Shown one piece after another: positions 1 through 6,050 of a DNA stretch of 64,000 nt. The stretch spans positions 127,081 to 191,080 of the forward strand of contig JAEZTL010000003.1 of assembly GCA_023421395.1 (NCBI GenBank), read 5' to 3'. Position numbers and translations under genes: made by a program. How positions within the stretch are numbered: the first letter of the stretch is position 1; each line of letters begins with the position of its first letter. The notes under the pieces are model-generated. The model had not been told where the DNA came from. It worked only from the letters and a program-made list of their open reading frames with translations, and made no database searches. The DNA comes from Bacillota bacterium. Lineage in GTDB: Bacteria > Bacillota > Clostridia > Christensenellales > Aristaeellaceae.

Positions 1-2
1 TC

Positions 3-77
3 CTTCTGATCACCCTCGCCTTCAATTTTCTGGGGGACGGACTCAGAGATGCCATGGATCCCTACTTGAAAACCTGA
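3..77 (+). CDS. Dipeptide/oligopeptide ABC transporter permease, C-terminal fragment
   Basis: Only the last 24 codons are inside the window, ending in TGA at 75-77. The visible tail (LGDGLRDAMDPYLK) is the characteristic C-terminus of DppC/OppC-type inner-membrane permeases, where a final hydrophobic segment is followed by GDGLRDALDPR-like residues. It stops 15 bases before the ATPase gene at 93, so it is the third subunit of the same operon. The N-terminal part lies upstream of base 1. Function in peptide import follows from the family and the two ATPases that follow. Confidence 0.85.
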   Translation, partial: LLITLAFNFLGDGLRDAMDPYLKT

Positions 78-92
78 CGGGAGGGCGGTACA

Positions 93-1085
93 ATGGAACG
101 GAAAGAAGAAAGGCCGCTCCTCTCGATCGAAGGGCTGGTCACCACCTTTCGCATGCGCGGCGGCGCCGGCAACGCGGTGGACGGCGTGGATCTCACAATC
201 CGCCGGGGCGAGACGGTGGGCCTGGTGGGCGAATCCGGCTGCGGCAAGAGCATGACCGCCATGAGCGTGATGGGCCTTCTGCCGGAAATGGCGAAGATCA
301 CCGCCGGGCGGATCGACTTTGCCGGCGAGGATCTGTCAAAATACACCCGGTCCCAGATGCTGAAAATCACCGGAGACCGGATTTCGATGATTTTTCAGGA
401 GCCCATGACATCGCTGAACCCGGTCAAGACCGTGGGGGCGCAGGTGCGCGAGGCGATCCTGCTGCACCAGAAGATCTCGCGCCGGGAGGCCCGGGCCCGG
501 GTGATCGACATCTTTCGGAAAGTTGGAATCCCCGAGCCTGAAAAGCGCTACGGCGCCTACCCGCACCAGCTTTCGGGCGGCCTCAGGCAGCGGGTGATGA
601 TCGGCATGGCGATGGTCTCGTCGCCGGACCTTTTGATCGCGGACGAGCCCACCACCGCGCTGGACGTGACCATCGAAGCCCAGATTCTGCGGCTGATGCG
701 CGCGCTGCAAAAGGAGCAGGGCGCGTCGATCCTGATGATCACCCACAACCTGGGCGTGGTGGCGGAGATCTGCGACCGCGTGTACGTGATGTACGCCGGG
801 CAGGTGGTGGAAAAGGCGGATGTGCGCCAACTCTTCAAGTGCCCCGCGCATCCGTACACGGCGGGGCTTCTCCGGTCGCTTCCGGGCCTTCGCGCGAAGG
901 ACGAGCGCCTCGAGAGCATCCGCGGCATGGTGCCCTCGCTGACCGGCATGCCCCCCGGCTGCCGCTTTTCGCCCCGGTGCGACCGCGCCTGCGAACGCTG
1001 CCGCAAGGAGGCGCCGCCCCTTTACGACCTTGGAAACGGCCACGCCGCGCGCTGCTTCCTGTTTGAAAAGGAGGGCGACGCGTGA
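93..1085 (+). CDS. dppD: Dipeptide ABC transporter ATP-binding protein (DppD/OppD type)
   Basis: A 330-residue ATPase that energises peptide import through the DppBC permease. Walker A GESGCGKS lies at residues 46-53, the signature LSGGLRQRV near 165, Walker B with DEPTTALD just after, and the switch histidine in ITHNLG. The C-terminus carries the oligopeptide-transporter extension with a Cys cluster (CRFSPRCDRACERC), seen in the DppD/OppD subfamily, where it is reported to hold an iron-sulfur cluster in some members. ATG at 93 follows a GGAGGGCGG ribosome site. It overlaps the next ATPase gene by one base if that starts at ATG 1085, the normal arrangement for the two ATPases of one importer. 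The specific peptide substrate cannot be read from the sequence. Confidence 0.92.
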   Translation: MERKEERPLLSIEGLVTTFRMRGGAGNAVDGVDLTIRRGETVGLVGESGCGKSMTAMSVMGLLPEMAKITAGRIDFAGEDLSKYTRSQMLKITGDRISMIFQEPMTSLNPVKTVGAQVREAILLHQKISRREARARVIDIFRKVGIPEPEKRYGAYPHQLSGGLRQRVMIGMAMVSSPDLLIADEPTTALDVTIEAQILRLMRALQKEQGASILMITHNLGVVAEICDRVYVMYAGQVVEKADVRQLFKCPAHPYTAGLLRSLPGLRAKDERLESIRGMVPSLTGMPPGCRFSPRCDRACERCRKEAPPLYDLGNGHAARCFLFEKEGDA

Positions 1086-2047
1086 TGGAAACGTTGCTTC
1101 GCGCCGAGCGCCTGGTCAAGGAATTTCCGGTGCGCCGCGGCATCGTGCATGCGGTGTCCGACGTCAGCTTTGAGATCATGAAGGGCGAAACCCTCTGCGT
1201 GGTGGGCGAATCCGGCTGCGGAAAGTCCACGCTGGGGCGGCTGCTGCTCCGGCTCATCGAGCCCACCGGCGGCAAGGTGTTTCTGGGCGAGCGGGAGATC
1301 ACCGCCCTGGCGCCGGGCGCGCTCCGGGAGGCGCGCCGCCGGATGCAGATGATCTTCCAGGACCCCTACGCCTCGCTGGACCCGCGCATGACCGTGGGCC
1401 AGATCATCGAGGAGCCGCTGGCCACCTACTCCATGGGCACGGCCCGCCAGCGCCGGGAGCGCGTGCGGGAGCTGATGGACAAGGTGGGCATCCGGTCGGA
1501 ATTCTACGGCCGCTACCCGCACCAGTTCTCCGGCGGACAGCGGCAGCGCATCGGCATCGCACGCGCACTGGCGCTGAGCCCGGATCTGATCGTGTGCGAC
1601 GAGCCGGTGTCCGCGCTGGATGTGTCCATCCAGGCTCAGATCCTGAACCTGCTGCGGGACCTGCAAAAGGAGTTCGGCCTGACGTACCTGTTCATCTCCC
1701 ACGACCTGTCGGTGGTCAAGTACATCGCCGACCGGGTGTGCGTGATGTTTTTGGGAAAAGTCTGCGAGATGGGCGAGGCGGATTTGCTGTACGCGCGGCC
1801 GGCGCATCCCTACACCCGGTTCCTGCTGGAGTCCGTGCCCCAGCCGGACCCAGACCGGCGCGGCCGCGACCGGCAGATTCTGACCGGGGAGGTGGGCTCC
1901 CCGCTGAACCCGCCCCAGGGCTGCCGCTTTCATCCCCGCTGTCCCTACGCGACCGACCTGTGCAGAACCGTCGAACCGCCGCTTATGGAAGAGGACGGGC
2001 GGATGGTCGCCTGCCACCACGCGCAAAAGATAACAAGGGGGTTATAA
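1085..2047 (+). CDS. dppF: Dipeptide ABC transporter ATP-binding protein (DppF/OppF type)
   Basis: The second ATPase of the peptide importer, 320 residues. It shows Walker A GESGCGKST near residue 47, FQDPYASLDPRMT (Q-loop), signature FSGGQRQRIG, Walker B CDEPVSALD and the switch ISHDLS. The C-terminal extension again has Cys residues (CRFHPRCPYATDLC). ATG 1085 is preferred and is preceded by AAGGAGGG at 1068-1075; GTG 1082, one codon earlier, is possible. The stop at 2045-2047 is separated from the TTG start of the next gene by one base, so the downstream secreted protein is very likely translated from the same message. Confidence 0.92.
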   Translation: METLLRAERLVKEFPVRRGIVHAVSDVSFEIMKGETLCVVGESGCGKSTLGRLLLRLIEPTGGKVFLGEREITALAPGALREARRRMQMIFQDPYASLDPRMTVGQIIEEPLATYSMGTARQRRERVRELMDKVGIRSEFYGRYPHQFSGGQRQRIGIARALALSPDLIVCDEPVSALDVSIQAQILNLLRDLQKEFGLTYLFISHDLSVVKYIADRVCVMFLGKVCEMGEADLLYARPAHPYTRFLLESVPQPDPDRRGRDRQILTGEVGSPLNPPQGCRFHPRCPYATDLCRTVEPPLMEEDGRMVACHHAQKITRGL

Positions 2048-2048
2048 T

Positions 2049-2918
2049 TTGAAGCGCATTCTTCTCGCCCTTCTGGTGGCCGCGCTGGCGCTCTTTCCGA
2101 CGTGGGCGCTGGCCGAGTCCGGCGCCGAGGCGTCCGACGACGCCTTCGAGGACCTGGGAGATATCGACATGGGCGACATCTGGGTCGTTCCGGAGGACGG
2201 CGGCCTGACCTGGGACGGGGGCTCCATGACCATCGCGCTGCCGGAGGACGCCTCCACCGGCTTCGCCTGGAGCGCCGAACTGGACGACGACACCGTGCTG
2301 ACCGCGGAGAGCGATACCGTGGGTTCGGCCGGAGACGGCGGCATGCCGCTGCACACCTACGCCTATCTGCCCGGCGGCGACGGCACCGCGCTGGTGAGCC
2401 TCTACTACGAGCAGCAGGACGGCGAGGACGTGGCCGCCATGCTCAGCTACACCGCCACCGTGGAGAACGGCAAGATCGTGGACGTGGTCTATGAGGACCT
2501 GTCCGACTGGGGCACCGAGGGCGACGACGGTGGCGGCGTGCTCTACGACGGCGAAACCGGCGGCGTGTTGCTGTACCTGCCCGAGGGCATGCTGACGGTT
2601 TCCGAGGAGGACGGCGTCACGCGGCTCGAAAGCGATGACCAGTCCATCTGGATGACCATCCAGTACGATCCGGATGGTGACGCCGAAGCGCTTCTGGCCG
2701 AATTTGAAGACGAGGGCGAGCTGACGGTGGAGTATAACGACGAGGCCTCCGGCTCCAGTTTCCTGTCCACCACCGTGGACCGGGAGAGCGATCCGCCCCG
2801 GGGCATCCTGGTGTACGAGGTCGTGAAGGACGGCGTGGACACCATCATCGAGCACACCGGCTACCAGGCGCCCAGCGGCGGCGTTCTGATCGTCGATACG
2901 GGATATTTAATGCAGTGA
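2049..2918 (+). CDS. Secreted chagasin-like (inhibitor family I42) protein
   Basis: A 289-residue exported protein beginning at TTG 2049. A signal peptide (KRILLALLVAALALFPTWALA) ends near residue 22, followed by a very acidic stretch. Residues about 50-150 have the layout of chagasin-type cysteine-protease inhibitors (MEROPS I42): a DASTGFAW loop matching the NPTTGY/F loop, then a GDGG turn, a YAYLPGG strand and a VSLYYE strand. A second, unrecognised beta-rich domain follows, with a run of acidic residues. Coupling to dppF suggests it guards against, or senses, extracellular peptidases during peptide import; that role is inference. The I42 call rests on motif layout only and needs a profile search. 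The protein is strikingly Asp/Glu-rich, as expected for a surface protein. Confidence 0.6.
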   Translation: MKRILLALLVAALALFPTWALAESGAEASDDAFEDLGDIDMGDIWVVPEDGGLTWDGGSMTIALPEDASTGFAWSAELDDDTVLTAESDTVGSAGDGGMPLHTYAYLPGGDGTALVSLYYEQQDGEDVAAMLSYTATVENGKIVDVVYEDLSDWGTEGDDGGGVLYDGETGGVLLYLPEGMLTVSEEDGVTRLESDDQSIWMTIQYDPDGDAEALLAEFEDEGELTVEYNDEASGSSFLSTTVDRESDPPRGILVYEVVKDGVDTIIEHTGYQAPSGGVLIVDTGYLMQ

Positions 2919-3007
2919 TGCGTTTGGACCCCGCCCGGTTTTCAAACGCGGAGGCGGTGTGCCGGTTTCGGCAAGCACCCGCGGATGCTTCCGGGCGGAA
3001 ACCGGTC

Positions 3008-3090
3008 CGGGTGCGCTTTCCCCTTTCGGCCGGGGGTGGCCCGGCCTTCCGCGGAAAGCCAAATCCGCCGCACGCGCCGCCGGATTTGAG
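3008..3090 (+). repeat. Dispersed intergenic inverted-repeat unit B, copy 1
   Basis: The unit reads GCTTTCCCC, then an inner hairpin GGCCGGG/CCCGGCC, then GGAAAGCC, then a second hairpin AAATCCG/CGGATTT. The same order, with the same outer arms, occurs at 40442-40516. Arms are conserved more than loops, so RNA structure or a small transposable repeat is plausible. Only two copies are visible here, so the family boundaries are approximate. Confidence 0.55.
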
Positions 3091-3171
3091 GGAGACGGAG
3101 CCCCGGCCCCCAAGCCTCCATTGGATGGACGGCGGCGCATTCCATGCTGATTTTTCAAGGAAGGGGTTCAG

Positions 3172-3220
3172 GGGGGATCATCCCCTCTGGCGGGGGTTCC
3201 GGAGGCGGAGCCTCCGGACA
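3172..3220 (+). repeat. GC-rich hairpin motif C, copy 1
   Basis: The segment contains CATCCCCTCTGGCGGGGG, followed by a GGAGGCGGAGCCTCC hairpin. A close relative lies at 55317-55372 (GCGGGGGTTCC shared, then GGGGCGGAGCCC). The short GGGGCGCAGCCCC hairpin at about 40600-40612 may belong to the same type. Such GGCGGAGCC hairpins are common between genes in Clostridia, usually near gene ends. Confidence 0.45.
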
Positions 3221-3228
3221 TATCCACC

Positions 3229-3810
3229 GTGACATTGGCCGTCGGCGGCGCGGTGCTGGCCTCGGGCGAGGCCGCGCGGTTCGGGGAGAACAAGCTGCTC
3301 GTCGAATTTAAGGGGCGCGCGCTGGTAGCGCGCGCCTTTGACTGCCTGCCGGAGCGCCTTCAGCGGCGGGTGGTGGTCACCCGATGGCCAGCGGTGGCGG
3401 CGCTCGCCCGCGCGGCGGGGCTGACGCCGATCCTCCACGATTTTCCGGACGTCAGGGACAGCATTCGCCTGGCGGCGGAAGCGATGGAGGGGCTGGACGG
3501 CGCGCTGTTTCTCGTGGGCGATCAGCCGCTTTTGAAGCGGGCGTCGGCGGAACGGCTGCTGGCGGCTTTTTATGAAGCGCCGGGCAGCGCCGCGCGCCTT
3601 TCGTGGCGCGGCGTGCCGGGGAACCCCGTGATCTTTCCGGCGGCGGCGTTTTCGCATCTGCGCGCCCTTGCGCCGGGCGAGACCGGGCGCGCGGCGCTCG
3701 CGCGCGCCGGGGTGGGCGTGACGCTCGTGGAGGCCGGGTGCGGATACGAAATGATGGACTGCGACACGCCCGAGGCGCTGGAAGCCGCGCGGAAAATCGA
3801 AGGGCAATGA
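3229..3810 (+). CDS. MocA/YgfJ-like molybdenum cofactor nucleotidyltransferase
   Basis: A 193-residue NTP-transferase with a GT-A fold. The N-terminal nucleotide-binding signature is AVLASGEAARFGENKLL (LAAGxSxRxGxxK type), followed by VVVTRWP and the metal-binding region FLVGDQPLL (GDQP). A PGNPVIFP segment matches the MobA/MocA catalytic loop. Family members attach CMP or GMP to molybdopterin. The MocA/YgfJ branch is genetically tied to the selenium-dependent molybdenum hydroxylase cluster, and this gene stands just upstream of exactly that cluster, so cofactor maturation for the xanthine dehydrogenase at 10322 is the best assignment. The start is GTG 3229, whose upstream ribosome site is weak. 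Confidence 0.8.
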   Translation: MTLAVGGAVLASGEAARFGENKLLVEFKGRALVARAFDCLPERLQRRVVVTRWPAVAALARAAGLTPILHDFPDVRDSIRLAAEAMEGLDGALFLVGDQPLLKRASAERLLAAFYEAPGSAARLSWRGVPGNPVIFPAAAFSHLRALAPGETGRAALARAGVGVTLVEAGCGYEMMDCDTPEALEAARKIEGQ

Positions 3811-3858
3811 CGCGCTGCCCGCCATCCCGGGCATACCACCAGAAAAGGGGAAACCGCC

Positions 3859-4476
3859 GTGCCGAACGCCATCGTTTCTCCGGGCATGACCCAGGCCGCA
3901 CAGGCCGGCTGGAGTGTGCCAACCGTGCTCGCGGCGCTCGCCACGCTGATCGGCGTGCTGGCTTTGATCGGCATGGCCGCGCTCATGATCCGGCACAGGG
4001 GCCGCGCCGAGGGCGAGCGGGTCGTGCGCAAGGGCGCCAGGAACACCGCCGTGGCGGTCATGGCCGCGCTGTTCGGCGTGTGGGCCATCGCCTATACGGT
4101 CGGGGATCTTGCGGGCAGCCGCACCGGCGAGCACGCCGTCGCGCTGGCCGGGCTGTTTTTCCCGCTGATTGGCCTCGCGATGGTCTATCTGGGCATCTTC
4201 GACCGCCTGACGTACGACGAGACCGGCGTGACGCAATTCCGCGCGCTGCGGAAAAGGCCCAAGGCCATCCGCTGGAGCGAGGTCACGGCGGTGAAGCTGG
4301 AGCGCATCGGCCCGCTGCTGGAAGTGCGCGGCGGCGGAACCGTGCTGTACGTGGAGCTCCAAAACGACGGCGTGCCGCAGTTTTTGGGATTTCTGGCGCA
4401 GCGCGTCGAGGGAGAAAACAGGGCCGTCGCGGAGCGCCTGCTGTACGGCGAAACCGACGAAAAGCCGGACGGCTGA
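3859..4476 (+). CDS. Membrane protein with C-terminal PH-like domain, function unknown
   Basis: A 205-residue protein starting at GTG 3859 behind an AAAAGGGGAAA ribosome site. Three hydrophobic helices are visible, at about residues 20-43, 62-85 and 90-112. The remaining 90 residues begin FDRLTYDETGVTQFR and continue with WSEVTAVKLER, the alternating beta pattern of bacterial PH-like (YdbT/DUF-type) domains. It lies between the MocA-like gene and the ssnA promoter, probably co-transcribed with the former (48-base gap). I know of no link of this protein to purine metabolism; position alone suggests it, weakly. Confidence 0.55.
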   Translation: MPNAIVSPGMTQAAQAGWSVPTVLAALATLIGVLALIGMAALMIRHRGRAEGERVVRKGARNTAVAVMAALFGVWAIAYTVGDLAGSRTGEHAVALAGLFFPLIGLAMVYLGIFDRLTYDETGVTQFRALRKRPKAIRWSEVTAVKLERIGPLLEVRGGGTVLYVELQNDGVPQFLGFLAQRVEGENRAVAERLLYGETDEKPDG

Positions 4477-4537
4477 GCGCGTCAGTTTGCCCGCGCAAGT
4501 TTGCCCGCGCAAATTTGCGGGCGCGCGCAAAACCCCC

Positions 4538-4567
4538 TTGACAGCCGAAAAAAACGTATGCTAGAAT
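4538..4567 (+). promoter_or_regulatory. Sigma-A promoter of the purine catabolic operon
   Basis: TTGACA at 4538-4543 and TAGAAT at 4562-4567 are separated by 18 bases. The transcript would start near 4574 and carry a leader of about 135 bases before the ssnA ATG. A GC-rich dyad (GCCCGCGCAAATTTGCGGGC, 4503-4522) lies directly upstream and may be an operator or the terminator of the preceding gene. Confidence 0.75.
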
Positions 4568-4690
4568 GAGGCCAAAGAGAATAATAGGGCTGTAAGGTAG
4601 TGCTTCGCGCACGGGCTTTCCTGTTTCAAGATGGGATTGCCGGCCGGCCTCTCGTCTGCGAACAGGCTTCGCAGATTTTTTATTGTGTCC
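4568..4690 (+). promoter_or_regulatory. ssnA leader: attenuator/candidate riboswitch
   Basis: The leader ends in an intrinsic terminator placed before, not after, the coding region: TCTGCGAA (4655-4662), a five-base loop, TTCGCAGA (4668-4675), then six T. An alternative pairing is available. CCTGTTT at 4620-4626 can pair with GAACAGG at 4660-4666, which would break the terminator stem. The upstream part (about 4575-4650) would then be a sensing domain. I recall a published candidate structured RNA named after ssnA in Clostridiales (Weinberg and colleagues, 2017), but cannot verify that this leader matches it. A purine, purine-derived or cofactor ligand is a natural guess. Confidence 0.6.
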
Positions 4691-4710
4691 AAGGCGAAGG
4701 AGGGAAACCC

Positions 4711-6045
4711 ATGCTGCTGATTGGAAACGGAAACGTCATCACGCGGGATGACGCGCGGCCGCTGGTCGCGAACGGCGCGGTGGCCGCCCGAGACGGCGCG
4801 ATCGTCGAGGTAGGCTCCTGGGAAGCGCTGCGCGCAAAGTATCCCGGGGCCGAAATGCTTGACGCCCGCGGTGGCGTCATCATGCCGGGCCTCATCAACG
4901 CCCACAACCACATCTACTCCGCCTTCGCGCGGGGCATGGCCATCAAGGGCTACGCCGCCAAGGGCTTTTTGGAAATCCTGGACGGCCTGTGGTGGACGCT
5001 GGACCGCCACCTTAAAAATCCGGATACCCGTCTCTCCGCGGATATGACCTTTGTGGACTCAATCGAAAACGGCGTCACCACCGTGATCGACCACCACGCC
5101 AGCTACGGCGAGATCGAGGGCAGCCTCTTTGAAATCGCCGCCAGCGCCAGGAACCTGGGCGTGCGCGCCTGCCTCTGCTACGAGGTATCCGACCGCGACG
5201 GCCAGGAGAAGATGATGGAGGGCGTGCTGGAGAACGAGCGCTTCATCAAATACGCGCAAAAGGACGAAAGCGGCATGGTGGCCGCGCTCTTCGGCCTGCA
5301 CGCGCCCTTTACGCTGTCCAACAAGACCCTTGAAACCTGCGCCGCGCACAACCCCGGCGCGGGCTACCATATCCACGTGGCGGAGGGCATCGACGACGTG
5401 CTCTTGAGCCTGCGCGAGCACGGCAAGCGGCCCGCCTTTCGGCTGCACGACTTCGGCATCCTGAGCGAAAGGACGCTCCTGGGCCACTGCACCCACGTGT
5501 CCGAGGCGGAGATCGACCTGATCGCCGGGACGCGCTCCATGGTGGGTCACAACCCGGAGAGCAACATGGGCAACGCCATCGGCTGCCCGCCGGTGATCAG
5601 GATGTTCCACAAGGGCGTCCGGATCGGCCTGGGCACCGACGGCTACACCAACGACATGCTGGAAAGCTACAAGGTGGCGAACCTCCTCCACAAGCACAAC
5701 CTGGCGGATCCGTCCGCCGCGTGGGGAGAGATCCCGGCCATGCTGTTTCACATGAACGCCGAAATGGCCTCGCGGATGTTCGGCCGCGAGATCGGCGTAT
5801 TGCGGGAGGGCGCCGCGGCGGACGTGATCGTTCTCGATTACGACGCGCCGACGCCGCTGACGGAAGGCAACATCAACGGCCACGTGATGTTTGGCATGAA
5901 CGGCCGGATGGTGACATCCACCGTGGCGGACGGCAAGGTGCTGATGAGGGACCGAAAGCTCACCGGCGCGGACAAGCCGCTTTTGATGGCCAAATGCCGC
6001 GAGGCTGCCGGCGCGCTGTGGGCGCGCATCAATGAGGGGAGGTAA
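4711..6045 (+). CDS. ssnA: Putative aminohydrolase SsnA
   Basis: A 444-residue metal-dependent amidohydrolase of the SsnA branch (guanine-deaminase/chlorohydrolase superfamily). The first metal-binding motif is NAHNHIYSAF (HxH), followed by HIHVAEG, LGHCTHVSEAE and GLGTDGYTND carrying the remaining His and Asp ligands. ATG 4711 follows GAAGGAGGG at 4698-4706 and gives the family's usual start (MLLIGNGNVITRDD). The frame is open further upstream, but that part is the leader. It is the first gene of the operon, with ygfK six bases downstream. In this cluster type SsnA is thought to hydrolyse a purine ring or ring-opened intermediate; the exact substrate is not settled by the sequence. Confidence 0.92.
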   Translation: MLLIGNGNVITRDDARPLVANGAVAARDGAIVEVGSWEALRAKYPGAEMLDARGGVIMPGLINAHNHIYSAFARGMAIKGYAAKGFLEILDGLWWTLDRHLKNPDTRLSADMTFVDSIENGVTTVIDHHASYGEIEGSLFEIAASARNLGVRACLCYEVSDRDGQEKMMEGVLENERFIKYAQKDESGMVAALFGLHAPFTLSNKTLETCAAHNPGAGYHIHVAEGIDDVLLSLREHGKRPAFRLHDFGILSERTLLGHCTHVSEAEIDLIAGTRSMVGHNPESNMGNAIGCPPVIRMFHKGVRIGLGTDGYTNDMLESYKVANLLHKHNLADPSAAWGEIPAMLFHMNAEMASRMFGREIGVLREGAAADVIVLDYDAPTPLTEGNINGHVMFGMNGRMVTSTVADGKVLMRDRKLTGADKPLLMAKCREAAGALWARINEGR

Positions 6046-6050
6046 TCCGC

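Larger units (their letters stand above)
2919..3228. other. Intergenic region with two repeat-like segments, no gene
   Basis: This 310-base gap carries no credible gene; the short frames on both strands have no ribosome site and arginine/proline-rich, non-family translations. It holds an inverted-repeat unit at about 3008-3090 that recurs at 40442-40516, and a GC-rich hairpin motif at about 3172-3220 that recurs near 55317-55372. It separates the dipeptide operon from the purine island. No convincing promoter for the MocA-like gene could be picked out by eye. Confidence 0.6.

Noticed and set aside
4600..4710. Extended N-terminus of SsnA from GTG 4600
   Set aside because: The extension would translate the leader and its terminator; ATG 4711 has a proper ribosome site and gives the family start.
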